NCBI GenBank assembly: GCA_964501065.1
Contig: CAZCRF010000012.1
Location: forward strand, 1-51,982
Direction: 5' to 3'
Source: Hallerella sp964501065
GTDB lineage: Bacteria > Fibrobacterota > Fibrobacteria > Fibrobacterales > Fibrobacteraceae
DNA length: 51,982 nt
Made by a program: the position numbers and the translations under genes. Of the stretch, positions 23,660 to 33,668 are shown piece after piece. Below the pieces are notes generated by a model, which saw only the letters and a program-made list of their open reading frames with translations, ran no database searches and was not told the DNA's origin. Each line of letters begins with the position of its first letter. The first letter of the stretch is position 1.

Positions 23660-23695
23660 AAAGGCCTGCGCAGCAGGGATACCGCGCAAGCCTTT
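23660..23695 (-). terminator. Terminator at the end of the dcw cluster
   Basis: AAAGGC-CT-GCGC (23660-23671) pairs with GCGC-AA-GCCTTT (23684-23695). On the minus strand the hairpin is followed by TTTTTATT, a good intrinsic terminator after ftsZ. On the plus strand the tail is poorer in T, so it may act weakly for the pseudouridine synthase gene. Confidence 0.7.
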
Positions 23696-23717
23696 GTTGT
23701 TGTGGAAAATCCGGAAC

Positions 23718-25130
23718 TTAGAATTCCTGTTCGGAAATCGAATTGTTGTTCAAGAAAGGCGGAAGCCCGTATTCGCTGCCGATGGTTGCGATTTCGTCTT
23801 CCAATTCCTTGGAACGGACTGTTTCCTTCTTTGGCATCGTCAAAGTTTGAGCCTTGGCCATCTGGAGTTCCTCTTCGCGAAGAGCGCCTTGCCGGGCGTC
23901 AAAATTCAAGTCGCGGAAGGATGTCGTCGAGGCGGGCATCACCGGTTCCTGGACGGCTTCAATCACATGGGTGCGCATCGTCGGGGAAGGCTTTTGCTGC
24001 ACGGCCGGCTCTTTCACCTTCGCCAACGCGACAAAGTCCATCGTTTCCCGGGGAGTCGCCCTTTCCACATGCGGCTTCGCGGCGACAGGTTCTGCGGGCG
24101 CGGGCGCAGTGTCCTCGTCAAGCTCCTTGTCAAATCCCGTGGCAATCACGGTGATGCTCACGCGGTCGCCAAGCTCCGGAATGGTCACGTCTCCGGCGAT
24201 GATGTTCGGCATGTTCTCTTCGCCGATTTGTTCGTAAAGGAACTCCATCGCTTCGTTGTATTCGAACATGGAGAAGTTCTCCCCGTGCGCCACATTGATG
24301 AGCACTCCCGAAGAGCCGTTGATTTGGACATTGTCGAGAAGCGGGCAGGCGATTGCCTCTGCAGCCGCCTTTAGCGCACGCCCTTCACCGGACGCGCTCC
24401 CCGTCCCCATCAGGGCGGAACCGCCATTCGCCATGATTGTCCGCGCATCGTTGAAGTCGGCGTTGATAGTCCCGTGGATGAACATGATGTCGCAAATGCT
24501 GCGAACGGCATTCCCCAAGACTTCGTCGACCTTGAGAAAAGCGTCCTTCATCTGCGTGTTCTTTTCGATGACTTCCAAAATGCGCTGGTTGTTGATGACG
24601 ATGATTGAATCGACGGATTGGCGAAGAGCGGAGAGACCCTTTTCCGCATTCCGGCGGCGAACGGGGCCTTCCCACTTGAACGGCATCGTGACGACAGCGA
24701 CGGTCAAGATGCCTAACTTTCGAGCGATTTCCGCGACAACGGGAGCGGCTCCCGTGCCCGTCCCACCGCCCATCCCCGCAGAGATGAACACCATGTCCGC
24801 CCCTTCGAGCTTCTTTTCCACGACATCCTTGTCTTCCATCAAGGCCTGCCGCCCGACTTCCGGCTTTGCGCCCGCGCCGAGGGTCTTCGTCGTCTTTTGG
24901 CCGATGGCGATTTTTTCATCGGCGAGGTTGTTGTCCAAGGCCAAAGCGTCCGTGTTGATGGCGATGAATTCCACATCCTTGATGTTCATATTGACCATCC
25001 GGTTCACCGCGTTTCCACCCGCGCCGCCGACTCCCACGATTTTGATTTTCGCCTTGTGGTCGCTGTTGTCGCCGATGATGTGAGCTTTCCCGGAGCGTTC
25101 CGGTTCCATATTGTTGAGTGTTTCGTTCAT
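23718..25130 (-). CDS. ftsZ: Cell division protein FtsZ
   Basis: FtsZ is the tubulin-like GTPase that forms the Z ring. The 470-residue protein has VGVGGAGGNAVNRM near residue 32, the tubulin signature GGGTGTG at 121-127, NADFNDA of the T7 loop and VTIPELGDRVSITVIATGFD. A linker of about 120 residues follows, with Pro/Glu-rich sequence. The C-terminus has GSEYGLPPFL, related to the usual IPxFLR peptide that binds FtsA, but then runs 9 more residues. It is the last gene of the cluster. AGGGAG precedes the ATG. Confidence 0.97.
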   Translation of the reverse strand: MNETLNNMEPERSGKAHIIGDNSDHKAKIKIVGVGGAGGNAVNRMVNMNIKDVEFIAINTDALALDNNLADEKIAIGQKTTKTLGAGAKPEVGRQALMEDKDVVEKKLEGADMVFISAGMGGGTGTGAAPVVAEIARKLGILTVAVVTMPFKWEGPVRRRNAEKGLSALRQSVDSIIVINNQRILEVIEKNTQMKDAFLKVDEVLGNAVRSICDIMFIHGTINADFNDARTIMANGGSALMGTGSASGEGRALKAAAEAIACPLLDNVQINGSSGVLINVAHGENFSMFEYNEAMEFLYEQIGEENMPNIIAGDVTIPELGDRVSITVIATGFDKELDEDTAPAPAEPVAAKPHVERATPRETMDFVALAKVKEPAVQQKPSPTMRTHVIEAVQEPVMPASTTSFRDLNFDARQGALREEELQMAKAQTLTMPKKETVRSKELEDEIATIGSEYGLPPFLNNNSISEQEF

Positions 25131-25166
25131 TGGTATCTCCCTGTTTTATTATTGATTCCACAATTC

Positions 25167-26438
25167 TCAAATGTAATTCTTGAGAAAATTCCAAATGCGT
25201 TTCCATCCGTTGCCCACGGAGCCGACAATTTTTGTCGTTCGCGTTTCACGTCGGCTTTTGTACTCGTCGTTCTTCGCCGCATAGTACAACAGCCCGACTC
25301 CCGTCGAATGGGTCGGCATCCGCACGATATCCGTCAAACCTTCTCCGGTACGGGGGCATCCCAAGCGGACAGGCATTCCCTTGAAAACCACTTCGCCCAA
25401 TTCCTGAGTCCCTTCTAGGAGAGAGGTCCCCCCGGTGATGACGACGCCCGCGCCCAACAAGGAATCGTAATTCTTGTTGTGCAAATCGTCGCGGACCTTG
25501 ATTAAAATCTCTTCCATCCGACGGTAGATGATATACGCCAGATGCTTCCGGCTGCATTCCGTTCCCGGACGACCGCCGATTCCCGGGACGGTGAAGCTCA
25601 CGTCGTCAAGCATGTTCGAGCGACGGCAAGTCCCGTACATTTTCTTGATTTCTTCCGCTCGGAGAAGTGGCGTCGTCAAACCGATGGCGATGTCATTCGT
25701 AATCGCATTCCCGGCGATATTGAAAGAGACCGTGTAAACGACCTTGTCTTCCTTGAACACGGCGACATCGGTGGAAGTCGCCCCGATGTCGATAATGGCG
25801 ACGCCCAATTCCTTCTCGTCTTTTTCCAAGACGCACTCCGCATCGGCGAGAGATTCAAGCACCAGATGCTTCACGGAAAGTCCGGCGCCTTCAATCGCCT
25901 TGTAAATATTACGGACGATTCCCTTCTGGGCGAGCACGAGCTGCACCTCCACGCTCAAGCTCGTACCTTCCATCCCCTGCGGATTCTTCATCCCGGTTCT
26001 GTCGTCCAAGGCGTAATCCCCCGGCAAAATGTGAATCGTCTCCATGTCCGCCGGTTTTTGGACAAGGGCACTGGCCTGATCCACGACACGGTTCATCGCC
26101 TCTTTGGTGACGACACCGCCGAATTCACGCAAAGGAATCGTCGCACGGCTCGCCACGGATCGGATGTTGCTGCCGGCAATCCCGACATAAACTTCCTTGA
26201 CATCGATTCCGCTAGTCTTTTCCGCTGCATCGACAGCATCCTTCAACATTTGGATGGTCGCTTCCAATTCATTTTCTTCGCCTTTCTTCAGCGAAGGATT
26301 CCCGAAACCCAGAATGCGGACTTCGCCGTCCTCGAGGATTTGCCCGATAAAGACATCGATTTTTGAACTTCCCAAATCCAATCCGACGACAATTTTATTC
26401 GGATCGACATCAATGATATTTTCTTCTTTAGCCATCAT
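25167..26438 (-). CDS. ftsA: Cell division protein FtsA
   Basis: FtsA is an actin-like ATPase that tethers FtsZ to the membrane. The 423-residue protein has the phosphate-1 motif VVGLDLGSSKIDVFIG, the 1C region VYVGIAGSNIRS, phosphate-2 VAIIDIGATSTDVAVF and the adenosine motif GVVITGGTSLLEG. The C-terminus NGWKRIWNFLKNYI is the amphipathic membrane-targeting helix. The start overlaps the ftsQ stop (ATGA); a second ATG directly follows at 26435 and either could be used. AGAGG lies upstream. Confidence 0.96.
   Translation of the reverse strand: MMAKEENIIDVDPNKIVVGLDLGSSKIDVFIGQILEDGEVRILGFGNPSLKKGEENELEATIQMLKDAVDAAEKTSGIDVKEVYVGIAGSNIRSVASRATIPLREFGGVVTKEAMNRVVDQASALVQKPADMETIHILPGDYALDDRTGMKNPQGMEGTSLSVEVQLVLAQKGIVRNIYKAIEGAGLSVKHLVLESLADAECVLEKDEKELGVAIIDIGATSTDVAVFKEDKVVYTVSFNIAGNAITNDIAIGLTTPLLRAEEIKKMYGTCRRSNMLDDVSFTVPGIGGRPGTECSRKHLAYIIYRRMEEILIKVRDDLHNKNYDSLLGAGVVITGGTSLLEGTQELGEVVFKGMPVRLGCPRTGEGLTDIVRMPTHSTGVGLLYYAAKNDEYKSRRETRTTKIVGSVGNGWKRIWNFLKNYI
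25168..25175 (-). promoter_or_regulatory. Possible internal -10 box for ftsZ
   Basis: TACATTTG fits TAnnTTTG and overlaps the last codons of ftsA, 37 bases before the ftsZ ATG. The match may be chance because it is within coding sequence. Confidence 0.3.
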
Positions 26439-27241
26439 TTGACCTCTTTAGCAGGATTCACATAAGCGAAACCATCAAATCGCAAATCCAAGGACTTGGC
26501 GGTTTTCATCTCTTGCGGCAAACCTTTCACCAGCAATCGGTAATGCCCAAAACTCTTGTCTGCGGGACGATCCAAGGGGAACAGCACCTTGAACTTCACG
26601 TCGCGAAAACAAACCACCATCGCATGGAGCTTTTCATCGAGCGCCACCTGGGAAACGCTCCGATACAAGGCTTCGTCTTCTTTCCGCATTGTCTGCAAGA
26701 AAGCGGCAATTTTTTTGATTTCTCGATTTTTCACGACGGACGCGACGGGCAAATCCAAAATCGAAGACGACGCGACGGGGAACTTCTGGCCGCGACCCGA
26801 ATAAGCCTTCCAATGCCCGTTCTCGAGAACTTCCATCACGGGCACCGTTTCTTCGACATGGACGGAAACATTCCAAAAAAGCCCCACATCGACACGGGCG
26901 TCTTGCACAAGCGGCAACGAGAGCAGCCTTTCCCGGACGGAATCCGCGTCGATTTCGGACATCGGCATTCCCGTTTCAAGCCCGGCAGTCTGCAGAATCT
27001 CTTCCCAAGTCAGCATCCGATTTCCGGAGACGTCGACCGTCCGCAAAGTCCGCAGCTCGACCGGATTCAGCTTGCTCACCCAAAACCATCCCTGCCAAAC
27101 GGCAACGCCCAAGACAGCCAAGACGAGAAGGAGCTTCCACCCCTTCCGCCCGAACCAGCGCGCGGCGGAAAACAGAGCCTTCTTGCCCTTTTCCTTTCGC
27201 GCCATCCGATGCTTGTTCGCGTTGTATCCCCGTCTAGCCAT
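26435..27241 (-). CDS. ftsQ: Cell division protein FtsQ/DivIB
   Basis: The 268-residue protein has a basic cytoplasmic N-terminus (to residue 36), one membrane segment (about 37-55, LLLVLAVLGVAVWQGWFWV) and a POTRA domain starting LRTLRTVDVSGNRMLTWEEI. Such bitopic proteins connect FtsL/FtsB and FtsI to the divisome. Sequence conservation is low in the family, but the position between murC and ftsA is standard. The start overlaps the murC stop. Confidence 0.92.
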   Translation of the reverse strand: MARRGYNANKHRMARKEKGKKALFSAARWFGRKGWKLLLVLAVLGVAVWQGWFWVSKLNPVELRTLRTVDVSGNRMLTWEEILQTAGLETGMPMSEIDADSVRERLLSLPLVQDARVDVGLFWNVSVHVEETVPVMEVLENGHWKAYSGRGQKFPVASSSILDLPVASVVKNREIKKIAAFLQTMRKEDEALYRSVSQVALDEKLHAMVVCFRDVKFKVLFPLDRPADKSFGHYRLLVKGLPQEMKTAKSLDLRFDGFAYVNPAKEVK

Positions 27242-28625
27242 TTTGCTTCAACGCCTCCAAAAAAGGCCGTTCCGATTTCCAAACGTCCCCCGCTCCCATG
27301 AAGAGCACGAGGTCACCCGGACGGGCGTCTTTCAACAGGATTTTTTCCGCATTTTCGCGATTCCCGACAAAATGCGCATTCTGGTGTCCGCGAGAGACCG
27401 CCGAGTCCGAAATGAGCTTTCCCGAAATTCCGGGAATCGGTTGCTCGCGCGCCTTGTAGATTTCACACACGAGAAGCTCGTCACAGCCGGCGAACACTTC
27501 CGCAAAAGCTTCATACTGATCCCGCGTCCGCGTATAAAGATGCGGTTGGAAAACGACCAAGATGCGTTTGTCCGGGAAAGCGTCCCGCGCGCCTTGGAGA
27601 GTCGCCGCAGCCTCCGTCGGATGATGGGCATAATCGTCATAGACGGAGATTCCGCGCTCCTCGCCGATGAATTCGAACCGCCTCTTCACCCCCGTGAATT
27701 CCGAAAGGGCCTTTCGCGTCACTTCCAACGGAATGTTCTCTTCGTGCGAAAGGGCGATGGCCGCAGTCGCGTTGAGCACATTGTGCCGGCCCGGGATTTT
27801 CAAGGTGAAGTTCCCCAAGGACTCGTTGTTCTTGAAAACTTCGAAATGCGAAATTCCGTCCTTCGAATAAAAGGCATCCGCGCGATAAGTCGCCTGGCGG
27901 CTAAAGCCGTAAGTCACGACGGGTTTTGTAAAACGCGAAAGGACGGATTGGATGTTCGGATTGTCGATGCAGACGACCACCTGCCCGTAAAAGGGGACCT
28001 TGTTCGCAAAGGCGACAAAGGCGTCCTTGATGGCGTCCAAGTCGCCGTAAGTGTCGAGATGTTCGCGGTCGATGTTCGTGATGATGGCGGAGGACGGCAT
28101 CATGGAAAGGAAACTGCGGTCGAATTCATCGCTTTCCGCAATCAGGTAACGGCCGCGCCCCACTTTCGCCCCGCTGCCCTTCCCTTTCACGATTCCGCCG
28201 ACGATGACCGTCGGGTCTTCCCCGGCCGCTTCCCAAATGGAGCCGAGCATCGATGTCGTCGTCGTTTTCCCATGCGTTCCGCTCACGGCAAGGGTGTACT
28301 TGAGACGCATCAACTCGCCGAGCATTTCCGCCCGGCGAATGACGGGAATCCGGCGCGCCTTGGCTTCAACGATTTCCGGATTGTCCATTTTCACCGCAGA
28401 AGAATAAACAAGCAAATCCGCATTTTCCACGTTCTTCGCCGCATGCTCGGGGTAAATCGAAAGCCCCAAGTCCTTCAGATACTGGATGGAGGGGCCGTCG
28501 CCCGTGTCGCTTCCCGTAACCACGAAACCGTTTTCATGCAAGACTTCGGCAATGCCCGACATCCCGGCTCCGCCGATGCCCACAAAATGCAATCTCTTGA
28601 CGCGATTACTCGGAATCAAATTCAT
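27234..28625 (-). CDS. murC: UDP-N-acetylmuramate--L-alanine ligase MurC
   Basis: MurC adds L-Ala to UDP-MurNAc. The 463-residue protein starts with RLHFVGIGGAGMSGIAEVL, has the ATP loop AVSGTHGKTTTTSM, the metal site AESDEFDRSFL, NIDREHLDTYG and the C-terminal VYDDYAHHPTEAAATL. Length is normal. ATG 28625 was chosen because the upstream extension overlaps murG and the conserved N-terminus begins here. Unlike many FCB bacteria there is no murB or ddl beside it. Confidence 0.96.
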   Translation of the reverse strand: MNLIPSNRVKRLHFVGIGGAGMSGIAEVLHENGFVVTGSDTGDGPSIQYLKDLGLSIYPEHAAKNVENADLLVYSSAVKMDNPEIVEAKARRIPVIRRAEMLGELMRLKYTLAVSGTHGKTTTTSMLGSIWEAAGEDPTVIVGGIVKGKGSGAKVGRGRYLIAESDEFDRSFLSMMPSSAIITNIDREHLDTYGDLDAIKDAFVAFANKVPFYGQVVVCIDNPNIQSVLSRFTKPVVTYGFSRQATYRADAFYSKDGISHFEVFKNNESLGNFTLKIPGRHNVLNATAAIALSHEENIPLEVTRKALSEFTGVKRRFEFIGEERGISVYDDYAHHPTEAAATLQGARDAFPDKRILVVFQPHLYTRTRDQYEAFAEVFAGCDELLVCEIYKAREQPIPGISGKLISDSAVSRGHQNAHFVGNRENAEKILLKDARPGDLVLFMGAGDVWKSERPFLEALKQNG

Positions 28626-28626
28626 T

Positions 28627-29703
28627 TTACATCTCCGTTTCCAAAATGGTTTTCGCGATTCTGTCCGCAGCATCGGGCATCCCGATGGACTTCGCGGCGG
28701 CGGACATCTCCCCCAGCCTTTTTTCATCGGAAAGGAGGTTCTGCACTTTATCCCAAAGGTGGTTCGGCTCACTGTCCAACTCCACGAGAGCCGCTCCCGC
28801 CTTTTCGACGACACGGGCGTTGTACTCCTGGTGATTTGCCGTCGCAAAGGGGAACGGGAACAAAATCGACGGCTTTCCGAATGCGAGGATTTCCGCCAAT
28901 GTCGAAGCTCCGGCCCGGCTGACAATCAAATCCGCATATCCCATATAGGCGTAGATGTTCTCCAAAAAGCCCTTGACGGAAACGTTCTCCGGGAAAGTTC
29001 CCACGCGCTCGCGAACGGAATCCAAATTTTTCGCCCCGACCTGCCAGACGACGGAAATGTCCATTCTGCCGGCAATCGCCGAAAGGGAAGCCTCCATTTT
29101 TTCATTGATGCCTCGCGCCCCCTGGGACCCCCCGACGACCAAGACCGTCTTCGTCCCGCTGCGGAATTCCGCAGGCCGCGAAAGGCTTTCCATTTCGGGA
29201 AGTCCGCGGACGGGATTCCCGAGCACTTGCGTCTCCACGTTCGGAAAGAATTTCCTCGCCTCTTCGGACGTCACGAAGATTTTTTTCGCATAATGCGCGC
29301 CCAACTTGTTCGCGACACCGGCGACTGCATTCTGCTCTTGAATGTAAACGGGAATCTTGGCGCGACCGGCGGCCATGACAATCGGAAGAGAGACGTAACC
29401 GCCCGTCGCCACGACGACATCCGGCTTTCTCCTTTCAATGACGCGTTTTGCGCTCTGGATGGCCTTGATGAGCTTGTAGGGAAGCGTCAAATTCTGGGTA
29501 AAGGAGCCCCGGTGCAGCGGCACTGCCGTAATTTCGTCAAATTCAAAATACGGTTTCACCAATCGGGATTCCATGGAATCCTTTCGGCCGGCAAACGAAA
29601 TGTTCTCCACGCCAAATTTTTTCAGGCTTTCCGCAATGGCCACGGCCGGGAACACGTGCCCGCCCGTTCCGCCGCATGCGAATAAAAACTTTTTCTGATT
29701 CAT
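28627..29703 (-). CDS. murG: UDP-GlcNAc:lipid I N-acetylglucosaminyltransferase MurG
   Basis: MurG makes lipid II on the inner face of the membrane. The 358-residue protein has the first Gly-rich loop FACGGTGGHVFPAVAIAE, VVATGGYVSLPIVMAA, the second loop VVGGSQGARGINE, SRAGASTLAEILAFGKP and NHQEYNAR. ATG 29703 overlaps the ftsW stop. MurG's substrate maker MraY is not encoded in this cluster. Confidence 0.96.
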   Translation of the reverse strand: MNQKKFLFACGGTGGHVFPAVAIAESLKKFGVENISFAGRKDSMESRLVKPYFEFDEITAVPLHRGSFTQNLTLPYKLIKAIQSAKRVIERRKPDVVVATGGYVSLPIVMAAGRAKIPVYIQEQNAVAGVANKLGAHYAKKIFVTSEEARKFFPNVETQVLGNPVRGLPEMESLSRPAEFRSGTKTVLVVGGSQGARGINEKMEASLSAIAGRMDISVVWQVGAKNLDSVRERVGTFPENVSVKGFLENIYAYMGYADLIVSRAGASTLAEILAFGKPSILFPFPFATANHQEYNARVVEKAGAALVELDSEPNHLWDKVQNLLSDEKRLGEMSAAAKSIGMPDAADRIAKTILETEM

Positions 29704-30851
29704 AGAGCCCTCGCATCTTGCACAGAACTTCTCGGCTCGTCGATATCCATCCCGGTTCCCGAGCGAGAAATGTTCAATAAGATTCCAATTGAAAAAAGCG
29801 AAACAATCAAATTCGTCCCACCGTAACTGATGAACGGCATCGGCTGTCCCGTCGTCGGCATCAAACCCGTGCAGACGCAGACATGGAAAATCACGTTGAG
29901 GGCGATGGACGACGTGAGGCAAACCGCAAAATACCGGGCAAAACGCGTCTTCGCATTCTGCGCAATCACCAGCCCTCTGTAAACCAAGTAGCCGAAAAGG
30001 AACAATACGGTCATCGTCCCTATCAGCCCCAGCTCTTCCCCGAGCAGACTGAAGGCGACATCCTTGTACGACTCCGGCAAAAATCCCAGTTTTTGAGTCC
30101 CCTGCCCGATGCCCGTGCCGAACCACCCGCCGTGTCCGAGGCTCACCAGGGCGTTGAAAAGTTGGTAACCATCCCCTTGGACGTGTTCCTCCGGATGCAA
30201 CCAAGCCTGCAAGCGGCGAAAGCGGTAAGGAGCGGCCAAACCGATGACCAAAGCAGCGGCGGCGACCGGCACAATCGAAATCGTCAAATAGCGGAGCTTG
30301 ACACCTGCCGTGTAAAACAAGATGAACATCGTTGCGCAAATCATCAAAGCCATGGAAAAATTCGGTTGCAAAAGCAGCAAAGCGACAACGATGCCGAGAG
30401 TCACCAACGGTTGCACAAAACCTTTTTTGAAATCCGTGATGTCATCGCCCAGTTCCGAAAGTCTGCGCGACATGTAGGCGAACATCGCAATCTTCAAGAA
30501 TTCGGACGGTTGCAGGGAGAACCCTCCGATGGAAAGCCACCGGGAAGCCCCCTTCGTCACCACTCCCATCGTCACGACGACGACGAGAGAAACCAGACAG
30601 AGTAGAAACGCGGGGTGCGCAAATTTAAAATAGAGCTTGTGATCGACCAAAGCCGCGCCGAACAAACCCAAGAGCCCAAATCCGATGTAACGGAGATGTT
30701 TGAGAGCGTAAAAATACGATGGACGCCCCATTTCCGTCGCCCGGAATTCGCTTCCGCTGTAAATGACGAACACGCCGAGCGCAAGCAACGCCACCACGGT
30801 GAGCAGTAAAGGCTTGTCAAACGTCATCAAGGCACCCAAGGACTTTCGCAT
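29700..30851 (-). CDS. ftsW: Peptidoglycan polymerase FtsW
   Basis: FtsW is the SEDS-family glycosyltransferase that works with FtsI at the septum. The 383-residue protein has about ten membrane segments and the family stretches GASRWLSIGGFSLQPSEFLK, LLLQPNFSMAL, YQLFNALVSLGHGGWFGTGI, FLPESYKDVAFSLLGEELG and PFISYGGTNL. ATG 30851 was preferred to an in-frame TTG at 30857. It directly follows murF; mraY and murD, which usually stand between them, are missing. Confidence 0.95.
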   Translation of the reverse strand: MRKSLGALMTFDKPLLLTVVALLALGVFVIYSGSEFRATEMGRPSYFYALKHLRYIGFGLLGLFGAALVDHKLYFKFAHPAFLLCLVSLVVVVTMGVVTKGASRWLSIGGFSLQPSEFLKIAMFAYMSRRLSELGDDITDFKKGFVQPLVTLGIVVALLLLQPNFSMALMICATMFILFYTAGVKLRYLTISIVPVAAAALVIGLAAPYRFRRLQAWLHPEEHVQGDGYQLFNALVSLGHGGWFGTGIGQGTQKLGFLPESYKDVAFSLLGEELGLIGTMTVLFLFGYLVYRGLVIAQNAKTRFARYFAVCLTSSIALNVIFHVCVCTGLMPTTGQPMPFISYGGTNLIVSLFSIGILLNISRSGTGMDIDEPRSSVQDARAL

Positions 30852-30858
30852 TGACAAC

Positions 30859-32259
30859 CTACTTGCTCGCCGCCGAGGGTTCCAAGTGCAAAAGCTTTTC
30901 CACGATCCGCTCCATCTTCATGCCGCGCGAACCTTTGACCAGGACGACGTCGCCAAAGCGGACGTTTTCCGAAAGGAATTCTTCCAAACTTTCCGCAGAG
31001 TCGAAATGCCTCGCCGCCTTTTCATCCATTCCCGCAGATATCGCCCCGCGCTGCGTATTCTCACTCAGGCGGCCCAAAGTCAACAGCAAATCGAAATGCA
31101 TTTTAGGCACGAGTTCGCCAATTTCCCGATGCCATTTATCTGCATCGTCTCCGAGTTCAAGCATATCTCCCAAAACGGCGATTTTCCGACAGGGAACATC
31201 CAAAGAGCCGACCGTCTGCAAGGCCATCCGCGTCGAAGAGGGATTCGCATTGTAGCAGTCCGAAACAATTTTAAATCCCGCACCTTGGCGAATTTCCATC
31301 CGCATGTCCGCAGCATGGAATTTTTCAAGGGACTTCGCAATGAGAGTCTTCGGCATCCGGAGGGAAATCGCGACGGCAATCGCCGCCAAGGCGTTGTAAA
31401 CGTTGTGGACTCCGGGGACGTTCAAGTGAAATTCCGTATGCCCCACCTTGAAACTGGCACAGGCGTTGGAATCCCAGCGAATGTTCTCCGCCTTGACAAT
31501 CCCCCGCTTGATGCCGAACGTCACAATCCGATAGCTCTTGTTGGAGCGGAGCTTTGAAAACTTGGGGTCGTCGGCGTTGGTGATCAAGATGCCGCCGCGA
31601 TGCATCCCGTCGACAATCGAACGCTTTTCCTGGAACACGTTATCCAAATTCCCCAGCCGTTCCAAATGGCTTGCGCCGATATTCGTGATGACGGCGATGT
31701 CCGGTTCCACCGTCATGGAGAGCCGGTGAATCTCCCCGGGGGAATTCGTCCCCATTTCCACTACGACGACTTCATCGGAATGCTTCAAGCGGAAAAGGGT
31801 TTTCGGCACGCCGATCTGATTGTTCAAATTGCCTTCGGTCGCCAAAGTCTGGAATTGGGCGGAAAGAATCGTCTTCAGCATTTCCTTTGTCGTCGTCTTC
31901 CCGTTCGAACCGGTGACGGCGATTTTCTTGACCTTGAAATGCCGTTGGTAACCCTTCGCCAGCTTCAACAGGGCTTCATTCGTATCCTCGACGGGCACAT
32001 AGACATCCGCGCCGGGTTCTCTTGTCCTCGACAAATCCATCACTGTCATCAAAGCTCCTTTTTTCATCACTTCGGGAATAAATTCATGCGCATCGAAACG
32101 TTCGCCCTTGAGCGGCCAGAAGACGACTCCCGGGGCGGCCTCGCGACTGTCCAGGCAAAGCTTCGCCTTTTGCCTTGCATCGGCACGCGAAAGCCCGACA
32201 GGCTCGCTTTCGAGTATTTCACAAAGTTCTCCAACGGTGATTTCCAATTCTTGAATCAT
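30859..32259 (-). CDS. murF: UDP-N-acetylmuramoyl-tripeptide--D-Ala-D-Ala ligase MurF
   Basis: MurF adds D-Ala-D-Ala to the UDP-MurNAc tripeptide. The 466-residue protein has the ATP loop IAVTGSNGKTTTKEM, EGNLNNQIGVPKTLFRL, VVVEMGTNSPGEI, NIGASHLERLG and SDCYNANPSSTRMALQ, all specific to MurF. Length is normal. Its ATG overlaps the murE stop (ATGA). Confidence 0.96.
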   Translation of the reverse strand: MIQELEITVGELCEILESEPVGLSRADARQKAKLCLDSREAAPGVVFWPLKGERFDAHEFIPEVMKKGALMTVMDLSRTREPGADVYVPVEDTNEALLKLAKGYQRHFKVKKIAVTGSNGKTTTKEMLKTILSAQFQTLATEGNLNNQIGVPKTLFRLKHSDEVVVVEMGTNSPGEIHRLSMTVEPDIAVITNIGASHLERLGNLDNVFQEKRSIVDGMHRGGILITNADDPKFSKLRSNKSYRIVTFGIKRGIVKAENIRWDSNACASFKVGHTEFHLNVPGVHNVYNALAAIAVAISLRMPKTLIAKSLEKFHAADMRMEIRQGAGFKIVSDCYNANPSSTRMALQTVGSLDVPCRKIAVLGDMLELGDDADKWHREIGELVPKMHFDLLLTLGRLSENTQRGAISAGMDEKAARHFDSAESLEEFLSENVRFGDVVLVKGSRGMKMERIVEKLLHLEPSAASK

Positions 32260-33665
32260 GCCATCTCCCGAAGAATGATTTCGTGGTCGTCGAAATGATG
32301 CTTCGACTTCCCCACGATTTGATAATTTTCATGACCCTTGCCGGCGACGACCAAAAAATCCCCGGTGCGCATGGCACGGCAAGCTTCTTGAATCGCCTCT
32401 TCCCTGGAGACGACCGCCTTGAAACGTTCCGTCCGCATTCCGCCGACAATGTCCGCGATGATGTCTTCGGGCCTTTCCGTACGCGGATTGTCGGAAGTCA
32501 CCCATGCGAAATCCGCACACCGTTCCGCGATGCTTCCCATGATGGGCCGCTTGTTCTTCTCCCTGTCGCCGCCGCAACCGAAGACGACAAGAAGCCTCCC
32601 CTTGCAAAGGGACCTGGCCGTCATCAAGACGCGTTCCAGCGCGTCCGGCGTATGGGCGTAATCCACAATGACGCGACGATTCCCGTCGTTGAAGGTCATT
32701 TCAAAACGCCCGGGGACTTTCACGTTCAAAAGCGCACGCCGCACGGCCTCTTCCGAAATTCCCAAGGCGTTCGCCCACCCCATCGCCAGCAGCGCGTTGT
32801 CCGCATTGAACTCCCCGACCAAGCGCGACTTGAAGGGAACGTCCGAAATCGCGGGGACGGAAAGTTCAAGCCCGTCTTCCGAACTTTTCACGGCTGTCGG
32901 GAAAATGTCAGCAAAACTCTTGCCGAGGCGCGACACGGCGACCTTTCTCTTCGCGGGGATTTCACCCCAAAGGCGCTCGCCGTAAGCATCGTCGACATTG
33001 ATGACCGCAACGCCGCTTTCCGACAGATACTCCGTGAACAAAAGCTTCTTCGCCGAAAAGTAATTTTCCATCGTCTTGTGGTAATCCAAATGATCTTCCG
33101 TCAAATTCGAAAAGAGGGCGCTCTTGCACAAAACGCCTTGGATGCGCCCTTGCCACAAGGAGTGCGACGAAGCTTCCATCACCAAGTCCGTAACGCCGGC
33201 CTTCACCGCATCGGCGGCGAAAGCGTAAAGTTCCAAAATGCCGGGAGTCGTCAAATTCGACGTGACGACCTTCGAACCGATTTTCTTGCAGATGGTCCCG
33301 AGCAAAGCCGTCTTTCTCCCGTCTTGAGAAAGCATCGCATCCATCAAGAAGGCGCTTGTCGTCTTCCCGTTCGTCCCCGTCACCGCATGCACGGACAATT
33401 TGGCAAACGGGTCGCGGTAAAAGATTTTCGCCAAGGACGCGCGCTCCTCCTTGACGCTAGGCACCAAGATCCACTTGCTTTCGAGCCCTTCGGGGGCTTC
33501 CGTTTCGCCGATGACGGCCACAGCCCCCTTCGTCAACGCGGTTCGCGCAAATTCTCCGGATTTTTCGCCGGGCAAAGCGAAAAACAAATCTCCGGGGGAA
33601 ACCTTGCGGGAATCGTCGCAAAGCCCTTGGATTTTCAAATTTTTCAAAACGGTTTCGGACAACAT
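32256..33665 (-). CDS. murE: UDP-MurNAc-tripeptide synthetase MurE (meso-diaminopimelate type)
   Basis: MurE adds the third amino acid of the stem peptide. The 469-residue protein has the ATP loop AVTGTNGKTTSAFLM, NLTTPG, EASSHSLWQGR, NLTEDHLDYH and VDYAHTPDALERVL. The motif SDNPRTERPEDI contains the DNPR sequence linked to meso-diaminopimelate rather than lysine, so the wall is predicted to be the DAP type of Gram-negatives. It lies 3 bases after ftsI. Confidence 0.95.
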   Translation of the reverse strand: MLSETVLKNLKIQGLCDDSRKVSPGDLFFALPGEKSGEFARTALTKGAVAVIGETEAPEGLESKWILVPSVKEERASLAKIFYRDPFAKLSVHAVTGTNGKTTSAFLMDAMLSQDGRKTALLGTICKKIGSKVVTSNLTTPGILELYAFAADAVKAGVTDLVMEASSHSLWQGRIQGVLCKSALFSNLTEDHLDYHKTMENYFSAKKLLFTEYLSESGVAVINVDDAYGERLWGEIPAKRKVAVSRLGKSFADIFPTAVKSSEDGLELSVPAISDVPFKSRLVGEFNADNALLAMGWANALGISEEAVRRALLNVKVPGRFEMTFNDGNRRVIVDYAHTPDALERVLMTARSLCKGRLLVVFGCGGDREKNKRPIMGSIAERCADFAWVTSDNPRTERPEDIIADIVGGMRTERFKAVVSREEAIQEACRAMRTGDFLVVAGKGHENYQIVGKSKHHFDDHEIILREMA

Positions 33666-33668
33666 ATT